Below are positions 41,148 to 50,549 of a stretch of DNA of 64,000 bases, piece by piece (positions within the stretch are counted from its first letter, which is position 1; every line of letters starts with the position of its first letter). The stretch is from Waddliaceae bacterium (GTDB lineage Bacteria > Chlamydiota > Chlamydiia > Chlamydiales > JABHNK01), in the NCBI GenBank assembly GCA_018694295.1, contig JABHNK010000055.1, forward strand, positions 1 to 64,000, given 5' to 3'. The notes under the pieces are model-generated. The model was not told where the DNA came from. It searched no databases and saw only the letters and a list, made by a program, of their open reading frames with translations. Position numbers and translations under genes: made by a program.

Positions 41148-43952
41148 TCAAAATTTTCCTTTTTCAAGAAACTTTATTTTTTTTGGTGGCGGAGGAAGTA
41201 TGCGAATGTCCAGCTCCTTGTCATCATCGGATAAAAGTTCTACCGCATATTTTTCTTGTTCTACCTTATATTTATTTGGCAAATCAGAAACCATAACAGT
41301 AATCGTCCATTTTCCTGGAAGGATCTTTAAAATATCAAACTCTCCGGCACTATTAGTGATTGTCCTTACCGTCTGTTGTGCATCTTCTGAGATGAGAAGT
41401 ATTATGGCATTAGGAACAACCCTTTCACGTTCAAGGTCTTTCGGAACATCAATCGGTGTTTTGGGTTCGCTCCACTTATATTGTATTACCGATCCTTTTA
41501 ATCGCGCTCCTACAACAAAAGGAATATCTTTCGTTATAGTTTCTTTTCCTGGAAGATTAATTTCTATAGGCTCAGGCAATGTGGCAACGAGTTTATCAGG
41601 CTCGCGCTCAATATACATTTTATGCTTCCCTGCGTCGACACCTTTGAAAAAATATTCTCCTTGACTATCAGTTCTTGTCACCCTATCTTCCATTTTTAAC
41701 AGCAATCCCTCGATAAATTTCCTCTCTTTTTGTTGCTGTTGGAATGCGGTGCCTTTCAATGAGGCTTTTTTAGGATCTCTACCATATCGCAGTCCAAAAG
41801 GAACGGCATATGAAAGAGACAGCCTGGTATCCCTATCAATCACTCCTCTTGTCGTAGACCTCCAGAAGGCCAGGCTCGTTCTGAAGGTGTATGCCTTTCG
41901 CTTGCGGGCGATGAAATCTAAGCGCACTCTTTCACTTTTTCTGTCGTTGCCGGTCATTCTGTGTCTATATCTCATAGCAAGATTAATATATGTGGCGCTT
42001 TTATTTTTTATTCTCCAAGAGCCTGATATAATCTTCTCTCGCGACCATAGCGGTATTATCGCATCAAAGTTTTGATGTCCCGCCATATATACGGCATTAG
42101 CCGAATAGCTATCGCTTATTTTGAAGTTCCATGAAATCAAATAGCGTTGCAAATCTTTTTTATAGCTATTATCGGCGACGTCATGATACGTGCCGCGTTC
42201 CGCAGAAAGCATCATACTATCTGAAGAGGTTGGAACATTTAATGTAAGTTGCCCCCATTGCTCTCTGTTATTCGACGTCTCTGCATCGAGAAGGTCGATA
42301 TATTTTTGGAAGCGATATGCAAGGGATGCTTGTATGCCACTACTATATTTATGTGATATTCTCGAGCTATAGTTTGTTCTAGAGCTCGCCGAAGTTTTTT
42401 CAAGATCTTTATGAAGATTGCTTTTTGTTTTGCTTGCGGCGACGTTAGCTCTCGTATATGTTCCAAGTGGAGTAGAAAAAGAGCATGTTAGCATATCCCT
42501 GTCGTTATATGAGCTTATATAAGATGGTGAAGCACGCAGTTTCCCTAGAGAAAAGTAACGCCCATGGTCGTCTTTTCCGTCATAAAACATGCAATATGCG
42601 GAATGTGTTTCCGCATAGCCCCTACGGACACTTTTTCCATATTCGGTATAAATTTTATGGTTTTTAACATTTTTCATCTGTACGTCAACGGTATATGTTA
42701 TCCCGCCGTAGACATCTGGCGTGAACAATTGTTTTGTATCGAAGAGATTACATCCCACCTCAACATATTCATGTGGTGCTACGGCGATTTTCACCCCCTT
42801 TCCCTGTTCTGGCCTCTCACTATCGGGATGATTTTGCACGTAGAAAGCTTCAAGTGACACGATATCATTACTCACGATGCTCTTCATTCCACGACCATAT
42901 CGTCCATTTTCCGTCAGCCTTGAAAGAGTGTAGGAATTATCGCCAAGCTGTAACGACCCTGAATCTTGATAATAGTTGGCATACAGCCTTAAGTCATTAT
43001 TAGGCTTTTTTAAGTCAGGCTCTTGATAATAAGGGCGATGAAACATATATTCCACTCGGCTATTTTTTTCTTTATTGATGGTCCCCTCTCCCTTTATATC
43101 TACCATGAGTTCTCTTTTTGAATTCTGCTCTTTGTAAGAGATCTTAAATTCCGACGGTATGCTAAGGAAATATCCCTCATATGCCTCGGGAGAAGGGATA
43201 AGCATCACCGACGTAGGTATGCGTGCTAAAATGGTGTCGTCTTTTTTCGAGCTCGCGATAAGGGTAATTTTTTGAGTCGCCTGTTTTTTTAGAGAGACGT
43301 CGGTGTTACATGTTATTTTCACCGACGTTGAAGAGCCTGGTAAGATAGAAAACTCCTCGGGTGTTATCTTGATAGGCATCTGTGGCGTTGAAGCGACACT
43401 CATCATAAGATCAACGGGGAAATTCCCCTGGTTATACACGTTATATTCTATGGAATATGTTTCTCCGGCGATGATGATTTCAGGTTTGACTTCGACGCTT
43501 CCTGTTATGTTCACGAACTCTTCGATCACAACGGATATTTCTTTGCTCACCTGTGTATATGGGGTATTTTCGTCTTTGACGACACACTGTATGCTGTATT
43601 CGCCGGCAGCTGCCATGCCGTTCGATTTCACTATGGCCATATTGAGCTTCGATTCTCCAGGCTTGAGAGTCATCGGTTTTTTCATGCCGAAGACAAGAGA
43701 CCACTTTTCTGGAAGAACAACCTCGCTCGACAGTGTCATCTCATTATCCGATGTGTTGGTGACGAGGTATTGTACAGAGATGCTTTCTCCTGTCTTTGCC
43801 ATTATTGGTGAAGCTGTCGTCCACGCTACTGTAAAAGACGCGGGTTCTTCTGCGGAAAAACTTTGGTGTGGCACAGCAATAAAAGATAAGCATATTGGTA
43901 TTAATAGCGCATAGAAAAACGACAACCTCCTTTTTTTTTGTATGCTTTTCAT
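41148..43952 (-). CDS. usher-like outer-membrane protein with N-terminal Ig and C-terminal prealbumin-like domains (934 aa)
   Basis: Signal peptide residues 1-about 33. Residues 35-250 contain two Ig/CARDB-like domains (GESISVQYLVTNTSDNEMTL, GETYSIEYNVYNQGNFPVDL). Residues about 260-720 are rich in alternating aromatic strands with charged turns, as in a large beta barrel (SLAYRFQKYIDL, LISWNFKISDSYSANAVYMA, INLAMRYRHR). Residues 740-925 hold two carboxypeptidase-regulatory-like repeats (DSQGEYFFKGVDAGKHKMYI, NSAGEFDILKILPGKWTI). I see no PapC-type N-terminal motif, so usher is a judgement from architecture and neighbours. It starts 12 bp after the large histidine kinase. Confidence 0.82.
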   Translation of the reverse strand: MKSIQKKRRLSFFYALLIPICLSFIAVPHQSFSAEEPASFTVAWTTASPIMAKTGESISVQYLVTNTSDNEMTLSSEVVLPEKWSLVFGMKKPMTLKPGESKLNMAIVKSNGMAAAGEYSIQCVVKDENTPYTQVSKEISVVIEEFVNITGSVEVKPEIIIAGETYSIEYNVYNQGNFPVDLMMSVASTPQMPIKITPEEFSILPGSSTSVKITCNTDVSLKKQATQKITLIASSKKDDTILARIPTSVMLIPSPEAYEGYFLSIPSEFKISYKEQNSKRELMVDIKGEGTINKEKNSRVEYMFHRPYYQEPDLKKPNNDLRLYANYYQDSGSLQLGDNSYTLSRLTENGRYGRGMKSIVSNDIVSLEAFYVQNHPDSERPEQGKGVKIAVAPHEYVEVGCNLFDTKQLFTPDVYGGITYTVDVQMKNVKNHKIYTEYGKSVRRGYAETHSAYCMFYDGKDDHGRYFSLGKLRASPSYISSYNDRDMLTCSFSTPLGTYTRANVAASKTKSNLHKDLEKTSASSRTNYSSRISHKYSSGIQASLAYRFQKYIDLLDAETSNNREQWGQLTLNVPTSSDSMMLSAERGTYHDVADNSYKKDLQRYLISWNFKISDSYSANAVYMAGHQNFDAIIPLWSREKIISGSWRIKNKSATYINLAMRYRHRMTGNDRKSERVRLDFIARKRKAYTFRTSLAFWRSTTRGVIDRDTRLSLSYAVPFGLRYGRDPKKASLKGTAFQQQQKERKFIEGLLLKMEDRVTRTDSQGEYFFKGVDAGKHKMYIEREPDKLVATLPEPIEINLPGKETITKDIPFVVGARLKGSVIQYKWSEPKTPIDVPKDLERERVVPNAIILLISEDAQQTVRTITNSAGEFDILKILPGKWTITVMVSDLPNKYKVEQEKYAVELLSDDDKELDIRILPPPPKKIKFLEKGKF

Positions 43953-43964
43953 ATTATTTATGGT

Positions 43965-46900
43965 CTATGTTAATAATGCTCGCAGCTTAGTCATAAGCTC
44001 TTTATTGCGGTATGGTTTTTGAATAAATCCTGCTAAGCCCACCGCCTTTAAATTACTGACAGCTTCCTGTTCGTTATATCCGCTACAGATTATAACCTTC
44101 ACATCTTTTTCAATATCGCTCAGCTCATGGAACACCTCTTCGCCGTTCATCTTCGGCATGACGAAGTCAAGGAGGACTGCGGAGATCTCATCTTTATTCT
44201 CACGGAAAATGTCTATACCTTGAGGGCCATCGGAGGCCACGAGGACGTCAAATCCTGCCTTCTCCAGAAGGCGCTTTCCAACGGTACGTGCAAGTATTTC
44301 GTCGTCGATGAGTAATATTGTTCCGCTACCTTTCCAGTCCTTTAAGTCGTCGCCATCTTCATCTCCATGCTGTATCGCCACTTTTTTTGTGCTCATCGGG
44401 AATAGGCAGGTAAACGTTGTCCCTTTCCCTATCTCGCTCTTAATACGGATGCTGCCTTTATGGCTATTGACGATCCCCAATACGGCAGCAAGCCCCAGAC
44501 CTCTTCCTGTGAACTTCGTGCTGAAGAAAGGGTCGAAGACTTTTTTTATAGTATCGTCCGACATCCCTCCGCCGGTATCGGTTATCTTATAATACACATA
44601 GGTGCCAGCTTTTGGCTTCCCGCTAAAGGAATCGTCGTCGAAACAATGCTCATCACACTCAGCGACTCCCGTTGAAATTGTTATGACGCCTGTTTTGTCG
44701 CCGATTATCTCGGCGGCATTGATAATGAGGTTCATAATAATTTGTCTGATCTGTGTGATATCGGCTTCGATGTTTGGTATTTCTGCGGCAAATTCCTTCC
44801 TAATCTCGATTTTCTTTGATATCGAGGCCGACATCAGCTGCGCCATATCGTTCAGAACATCGCTGAGGCTGAAGATTGTTGTCTCTATCTCGCTACCTCC
44901 CGAATATGCTAGCATCTGCCTGCAAAGCCCTGTTGCCCTATCGCCTGCAGACTCTATATCTTTGACATACTGATACGTCTTGGAATCCTTTGGGACGTCC
45001 ATCAACACGGCATCGACATTACCCATAATACCTGTCAGCAGGTTATTGAAATCGTGTGCGATGCCTCCTGCCAGCATACCGAAGCTTTCCATTTTTTGCG
45101 CATATTGAAACTGTGTCCTCAGCTTTTTCCTCTCGCTGATATCCCGTAAGATTATCATAGTTCCTATGATGTTCTTATCGACATCTTTTACCGGCGTTAT
45201 ATTGCAGTACAGTGTCCTTTCATCTTCATCAACGACTTCTTTCGTGGTAACTTTTTTCGCCTTCAGCGTCTCGGCAAGCTCCTTATCAAGGCTTAGTTTT
45301 TTCAATATATCTCTGAATTCTTTTCCGCTAACCTCAGCATCGGCATTGAGACCCAACAACGTCCGTGCTCGCGGATTTAATATTACAGGGTTATTTCGTT
45401 CGTCAAGCATGATGACACCGTCTACCATGCTCTCGACTATGGATTCCATCTTTGTTTTCTCTGCAGTAGCCAATAATCTCAAGTGGTGGATAGCATTAGA
45501 AACCTGATTTGCCATGGTATGTATTATCTTTATATCTTCTTCGCCAAAAGCCTCATCTTTACAGCTCGACACGTTCATCATCCCTATGACATTACCGCCG
45601 ACGCTAAAAGGTGCGTTGAATGAAGACCGCAGAATATCGAACTTCCTATCTTCTTCCGGTTCTGCATCGGGATCTGAGGGTATAATGGAAACGCTCGTAT
45701 CTTTGTCGCTGATGTTCTCTTCTGTGGACAAAGAAGTTGAATAGATAAGGCCATCTTTGACCTGTGTGACGAAGTCATCGCCTTCTGAATACGCTGATTT
45801 TACGGTGATATTTGCCGTGTTCTCGTCGAACAAAAGAGCGGCACAGACATCATAATCCACGATTTTCAGCAAAGACTCCATTATCAATTTCATCAATTCC
45901 TGATAATCCGATGTGTATGCGATGGCGCTAGAAATCTCAGAAAGAGTTGTTAGTTCTGCCGTCCTCTCTTTGACTTTTTCTTCGAGGCCTTTGGAGAAGC
46001 TTTCGATTTCAGTTTTCGCAACGCTAAGTTCTTCGTTCGTTTTCTCAATCTCGCTCTTCGCTTCCTGCATGTCCTCCATTATGTTAAGAGCTGCTTCCTG
46101 CGATTGCTGTAATTCATCCGTCCTCTCCTTGACTTTATCCTCCAATGTTTTCGAGAAACCCTCTAATTCTTTCTTGGACTCTTCCAATTCAGAAATCATC
46201 GACAACTTTTGCCTCATATCGCGGGCAACACATACCACGCCTTTGAGCGCGCCCTCATCATCTATCATCAAAGAAAGGCTAAAATTAACAGGTATACTTT
46301 CTCCCTCTTTTGTTTTACATATAGTATCGAATTGTCGTGAGCGACCTTCTTGTATTAGCTTACTGAAGTTCTCTTCTCTGAAAGCTTCATCGTCGCAGAA
46401 CATCTCCATATGCTCGCCGATAAGTTCTTTTTCTGTATATCCCAACAGCTCCTCTGTATATTCATTGACGGTCTCGAGTGCCCCATCGATGTCGATAACA
46501 AGCAACGCATCGTGCATCGAAGACACTATATTTTCAGAATATTCTTTTGCTTCCCTGCTTTCTTTCTGATTATGTTTTATCTCTGAAACCATCTTATTGA
46601 AGGCGTCGGAAAACTGTTCTATCTCGTCGCCGGTTTTTATCTCTATTATCTTGCTGAAGTCGCCTTTACCGATTCTTTCCGTGGCATCACGAAGTTTCTG
46701 TATAGGAGCGACGAGTTTTTTGCTGAAAACCAATGCCAAAATTACCATTACTATAATCAAAATCGGAGTGAGCAAAATTCCTTGTATAATAAGCCTGTTT
46801 ACTGCGGCGAACACATCTTTTTCACTCTGCCCGACAAAGATTTTCCATGATATCCCTTCTTTTAATAAGAAAGGATTACGGACTTCCGCGCCTACTATGA

Positions 46901-47771
46901 TTATATTTTTTTTTGCCCCAAAAAGTTCTTCTTTTATATCATCACTTTTCTTAATACCATCTGATAGTTTAAGGAATTTTTCGTCGTGAATTTTTATAGT
47001 ATAAGGCTCCATATCATGATGGTATACTATATAACCGTCTTTCCCAATCAATGTTGCGCTGCCAGTCTCTCCTCTTTTAAATTTCTTCAGCATCGTCAAG
47101 AAACGATCTACGTTTACAATGGCTTTACATACACCAATTACCTCCTTTTCCTCACCATATATTGGAACAGAAATTGACATTCCTAATGTCCCTGCCGACT
47201 CGTCATATTCAAGATCTTCGACGAAAATCTTTCCTTCTCCTTCGCTATAGGCTTCCTGCCACCATCTTTCATCGGCCTGATAGAAGTCCGACGTTTTATT
47301 CGAAGCGGCTACCAACCCTCCTTTTTTGTCTGTTATGAATATCTCTTCTACAGCGTTGTCGTTTCTTGCTATGCTTTTAAGTTTTTCTCCTGAGCGGCTT
47401 TCTTGAGTTTTTTTCACCAAAGGGCTTTCGCTTGAATTTTCTTTCCATATTTTATCTTTCTCCAGGAAAGCTCTTTTTATATCTTCAGGGTTTATTGTCT
47501 TGTATTTTTCATTGGCTTCTACAAGATCATCTTCCCATAAGGACCTGTCGGAATATATTTTTATATCTTCGATTTCCTCGGAGACGATTTTACTCATAGT
47601 CTCTGCAAGCTGTGTAGACGACTCTTTAAAGGCTTCTTCTGCACTTTTTCTCATCAGATTCGTTGCAGCGTAATATCCTAGCCCTATTCCTATTGCTATA
47701 ACGGTAAGAGTAACGGTAAAAACAAGCGTTATAATTTTACGTCTTATCCCTATCTTAGGTTCACCTTTCAC
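43965..47771 (-). CDS. multidomain hybrid histidine kinase: dCache-HAMP-PAS-GAF-PAS-HisKA-HATPase-REC (1268 aa)
   Basis: Membrane segments about 12-34 and 325-350 enclose a dCache sensor. HAMP is about 350-405 (IGKGDFSKIIEIKTGDEIEQ) and the first PAS about 418-535. A coiled coil follows with two near-repeats (FSKTLEDKVKERTDEL and FSKGLEEKVKERTAEL), then GAF about 640-785 and the second PAS about 795-900. The H box is GGIAHDFNNLLTGIMGN. ATPase boxes and a C-terminal receiver (LLIDDEILART, AVLLDFVMPKMNG) follow. The start is GTG, overlapping the upstream stop (GTGA). An unusually large input array for a chlamydial genome. Confidence 0.94.
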   Translation of the reverse strand: MKGEPKIGIRRKIITLVFTVTLTVIAIGIGLGYYAATNLMRKSAEEAFKESSTQLAETMSKIVSEEIEDIKIYSDRSLWEDDLVEANEKYKTINPEDIKRAFLEKDKIWKENSSESPLVKKTQESRSGEKLKSIARNDNAVEEIFITDKKGGLVAASNKTSDFYQADERWWQEAYSEGEGKIFVEDLEYDESAGTLGMSISVPIYGEEKEVIGVCKAIVNVDRFLTMLKKFKRGETGSATLIGKDGYIVYHHDMEPYTIKIHDEKFLKLSDGIKKSDDIKEELFGAKKNIIIVGAEVRNPFLLKEGISWKIFVGQSEKDVFAAVNRLIIQGILLTPILIIVMVILALVFSKKLVAPIQKLRDATERIGKGDFSKIIEIKTGDEIEQFSDAFNKMVSEIKHNQKESREAKEYSENIVSSMHDALLVIDIDGALETVNEYTEELLGYTEKELIGEHMEMFCDDEAFREENFSKLIQEGRSRQFDTICKTKEGESIPVNFSLSLMIDDEGALKGVVCVARDMRQKLSMISELEESKKELEGFSKTLEDKVKERTDELQQSQEAALNIMEDMQEAKSEIEKTNEELSVAKTEIESFSKGLEEKVKERTAELTTLSEISSAIAYTSDYQELMKLIMESLLKIVDYDVCAALLFDENTANITVKSAYSEGDDFVTQVKDGLIYSTSLSTEENISDKDTSVSIIPSDPDAEPEEDRKFDILRSSFNAPFSVGGNVIGMMNVSSCKDEAFGEEDIKIIHTMANQVSNAIHHLRLLATAEKTKMESIVESMVDGVIMLDERNNPVILNPRARTLLGLNADAEVSGKEFRDILKKLSLDKELAETLKAKKVTTKEVVDEDERTLYCNITPVKDVDKNIIGTMIILRDISERKKLRTQFQYAQKMESFGMLAGGIAHDFNNLLTGIMGNVDAVLMDVPKDSKTYQYVKDIESAGDRATGLCRQMLAYSGGSEIETTIFSLSDVLNDMAQLMSASISKKIEIRKEFAAEIPNIEADITQIRQIIMNLIINAAEIIGDKTGVITISTGVAECDEHCFDDDSFSGKPKAGTYVYYKITDTGGGMSDDTIKKVFDPFFSTKFTGRGLGLAAVLGIVNSHKGSIRIKSEIGKGTTFTCLFPMSTKKVAIQHGDEDGDDLKDWKGSGTILLIDDEILARTVGKRLLEKAGFDVLVASDGPQGIDIFRENKDEISAVLLDFVMPKMNGEEVFHELSDIEKDVKVIICSGYNEQEAVSNLKAVGLAGFIQKPYRNKELMTKLRALLT

Positions 47772-48271
47772 TTTTCCTCTCCTAATTTCTCTTCTAGCTC
47801 TTTGATATATTTCTTCATCTTAATCATATCTTGTTCTCTACCAACGGCGACTTTTTGGAAGCTCTCCAAGTCTTGGACTTTCTTTTTTATTTCTTTTTCG
47901 GCATCTTTTGCCTCTGAGATGTTTCGTGCTATATGTATTGAGCCGGCGACCTCGCCTTTTTCGTCAAAGATTGGTGACGTTGTAACAGAGAGCGGTATGC
48001 CAATATTTGGATCGTCGACCTCTTCGATATGAGCCTTTCCGTCCTCTTTCGTCTGTTTAAACGGGCAATTTCCCCAAGGTTCGCCCCTGTTGTGGAGGAC
48101 TTCGTAGCATTTTTTTCCGACGATATCTTCTTTTTTAACCTTAAGAGCATCGCATAGGGCTTTATTTGCTTTTGTTATGGTGAAATCTTTGTCCTGTATA
48201 AATACTAGGTCGGCGATAGCGTCGAAGGTTTCGTCCCACTCGTTTCTCTGTTCTTTTTCTTTGTCTGTCAT
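47768..48271 (-). CDS. stand-alone PAS protein with signalling-helix tail (167 aa)
   Basis: Residues about 10-125 form one PAS domain (IADLVFIQDKDFTITKANKA) with two cysteines spaced as CYEVLH...CPF, a form common in redox- or small-molecule-sensing PAS_4 domains. The tail (about 128-167) is a coiled coil with FQKVAVGREQDMIKMK. The same AVGRE helix ends the sensor protein at 58918-60321. No kinase part, so it must feed a partner, most simply the kinase encoded upstream (48322-49140) or the coupled one downstream. Confidence 0.88.
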   Translation of the reverse strand: MTDKEKEQRNEWDETFDAIADLVFIQDKDFTITKANKALCDALKVKKEDIVGKKCYEVLHNRGEPWGNCPFKQTKEDGKAHIEEVDDPNIGIPLSVTTSPIFDEKGEVAGSIHIARNISEAKDAEKEIKKKVQDLESFQKVAVGREQDMIKMKKYIKELEEKLGEEK

Positions 48272-48321
48272 CTTTCCATATCCTTGGTTGCGAGCTTTCT
48301 TTCCTTGCTTACTTACTGACG

Positions 48322-49140
48322 TTAATTACTGTCGCCATTCCGAGGGATTATTACTATGAAGGTATTTCCTTTTCCTTCTGGACTTTCAACCCACACTTTT
48401 CCGCCGTGGAGTTCTACGATATCGCGTGTTATTGGCAGTCCAAGCCCAGTACCTTCTTGCCTCCCTTCTGTTATACGTTCGAACTTATCGAATATTTTCT
48501 TCCTCTTATCATCGGGGATCTCTATCCCTGTATCAGAAACTTTTATACAAACATCTTCTTCTCGACATTCTAATGAGACGTGAATTTCTCCACCTTTTGG
48601 CGTGAATTTTACGGCGTTGCTAAGTAGATTTATTATGATTTCTTCGAATTTGTCTTTATCGACATTGGCGGTGCATCCTTTTATATCTAGATCGGCGTCT
48701 ATGTCGATGTTTTTCTTGGCGCACTCTTTTTTATAGAGGACCATGGTCTCTTCTATAAGCGCCTTGACATCAATATTTTCTTTATTAAGCTTCATCTTCC
48801 CAGACTCTATTTTTGCGATATCGAGCAGGTCGTTAACCATCCTTATAAGTCGTTCTGCAGAACGTTTCCCCGACTTCAGAAATGCTTTTCCTTCTTCGGA
48901 GATTTTCTCGCTGAAATCTTCTAATATTGTCGCTATGGACTCCCTTATAACGAATAGAGGGTTTCTGAATTCGTGTGAGACATTTGCTACGAACTGTGAT
49001 TTCAGCTCGTCGAATCTTTTAAGTGCTTCGTTTTTTTTCTCGACTTCCTTGTATAGGATTTTCATTTCTTCGTTAGTTTTCTGTAAATCCCATTCATTCT
49101 CGGCGAGTTTTTTTTTAAGATCTTCTATATTTTCTGTCAT
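48322..49140 (-). CDS. soluble histidine kinase without sensor domain (272 aa)
   Basis: A short N-terminal coiled coil (residues 1-45) leads into H box FVANVSHEFRNPLFVIRES and ATPase boxes NLLSNAVKFTPKGG, VSDTGIEIPDD and GTGLGLPITRDIVELHGG. No PAS, GAF or membrane segment, so input must come from another protein, probably the separate PAS protein encoded 50 bp downstream. The two together look like one kinase split in two genes. 20 bp after cheB. A fragment of repeat B (ACTGACGTTAA) lies at its stop. Confidence 0.93.
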   Translation of the reverse strand: MTENIEDLKKKLAENEWDLQKTNEEMKILYKEVEKKNEALKRFDELKSQFVANVSHEFRNPLFVIRESIATILEDFSEKISEEGKAFLKSGKRSAERLIRMVNDLLDIAKIESGKMKLNKENIDVKALIEETMVLYKKECAKKNIDIDADLDIKGCTANVDKDKFEEIIINLLSNAVKFTPKGGEIHVSLECREEDVCIKVSDTGIEIPDDKRKKIFDKFERITEGRQEGTGLGLPITRDIVELHGGKVWVESPEGKGNTFIVIIPRNGDSN

Positions 49141-49160
49141 CTTATTTTCATCCTATTTTA

Positions 49161-50525
49161 TTATAGCAGCTTCTCAGCTACTTCAATGAGGTGTTCGAAG
49201 TCTGACGTTTTAACGACGTAGTCGTCGGCGCCAGCATCTCGAGCTTTTTTTGCATCGAATGCATCGATATTCCCTGTAACCACCAAGACTTTTGGTTTAG
49301 CGAGGCCTTTTTCTTTCTTAACATTTCTACATACCTCGAAGCCATCGATTCCTGGCAAGATTGTGTCGACAATCATAAGATCATGATCTTTGAGCTTTTC
49401 AAGGCCTTCTTCTCCTGTCTCTGCCATAGTGACATCATAGCCTTCGCCTTCGAATGCTGCTGCCATCATTTCTAGTACGGTGGGGCTATCTTCTATGATA
49501 AGAACTTTCTTTTTCTGCCGTTTTTTTCCTTGCGTCGCCTTTATTATCTCTTGGTAGATATTTTCTAGGCTAACGACGACGTCTATACACCCTGTCTTTA
49601 TTGCCTCTGCGTTCATCCCGAATATTGCCGAAGACTGTTCATCTTGTGCTATAGTAATCCCTCCAGCGGCTTTTATTTCTTGCATGCCTTCTACGCCGTC
49701 GCGTCCCATCCCTGTCATTATTACGCCTACGGTATTTTCGCCATACTCTTTTGCTGCAGATTTCATCATGGTGTCTATCAAAGACATGCCGTAGTCTCGT
49801 TCTCCTTTTACACAGGTTATTATTCCGCCTTCTCCTATCTCCATATCGCTATCATCGGGAGCGATTAATATCGTACCTTGTGCTACGATGTCACCTTCTT
49901 CAGCGACTTTTACGTTAAGTGCTGTTTTGGTGCCTAGCCATTCTGCGAAGCCTTTTATAAAGCCTTCGGTCATATGCTGTGCTACGACGAACCCTATGGG
50001 GAAATCTTCGGGGAATTTTGACAGAAAGAATTCTAGCGTCTGTGGGCCTCCTGTTGATATTCCAATAACGACAACTTTTGTTGCGCTACTTTTCTTTTTC
50101 TGTGGTCCTTTATTTATAGCGTATTTCTTCATCCTTTTTAAGGGCTTGACCTTCGAAGCGACTTTTATCTTCTCGACGAGTTCCTTTCCGAGGTCTTCGA
50201 CATCTTGTTTTACTGAGATGAAGTCCATTGCCCCTACGTCTAGTGCCTTCATAATAGTTTTTGCTTCCATACCGCTTACTGCTATTATTGGTATTGGAAA
50301 TTCTTGCATTATCCGTTCTATTGCTTCGAAGCCTCCCATTATTGGCATGGTGATATCCATAGTGATGACATCGGGTTTAAGCGACAGGGCTTTTTTAACG
50401 CCTTCTTCGCCATTTTTCGCTGTATCGACAACTTCAATATCTCCTGAAGTGTTAAGGATCTCTGTAAGCATCCCACGCACTAATGCAGAGTCGTCTACCA
50501 CTAGAACTTTTATCTTTTTATCCAT
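49161..50525 (-). CDS. cheB: CheB methylesterase with extra C-terminal receiver (REC-CheB-REC)
   Basis: Removes methyl groups from chemoreceptor glutamates. N-terminal receiver 1-120 (VVDDSALVRGML, VITMDITMPIMGG). Methylesterase about 150-335 with catalytic Ser in GISTGGPQT, His in VAQHMTEGF and Asp in GMGRDGVEGM. A second receiver from about 340 has IIEDSPTVLE, phospho-Asp in MIVDTILPGIDGFEVC and ADDYVVKTSDF. The extra receiver is not in standard CheB and is closely similar to the free receiver at 58477-58854. 20-24 bp gaps on both sides. Confidence 0.93.
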   Translation of the reverse strand: MDKKIKVLVVDDSALVRGMLTEILNTSGDIEVVDTAKNGEEGVKKALSLKPDVITMDITMPIMGGFEAIERIMQEFPIPIIAVSGMEAKTIMKALDVGAMDFISVKQDVEDLGKELVEKIKVASKVKPLKRMKKYAINKGPQKKKSSATKVVVIGISTGGPQTLEFFLSKFPEDFPIGFVVAQHMTEGFIKGFAEWLGTKTALNVKVAEEGDIVAQGTILIAPDDSDMEIGEGGIITCVKGERDYGMSLIDTMMKSAAKEYGENTVGVIMTGMGRDGVEGMQEIKAAGGITIAQDEQSSAIFGMNAEAIKTGCIDVVVSLENIYQEIIKATQGKKRQKKKVLIIEDSPTVLEMMAAAFEGEGYDVTMAETGEEGLEKLKDHDLMIVDTILPGIDGFEVCRNVKKEKGLAKPKVLVVTGNIDAFDAKKARDAGADDYVVKTSDFEHLIEVAEKLL

Positions 50526-50549
50526 GTTTTTCCTGTATATTTTTTTTAT

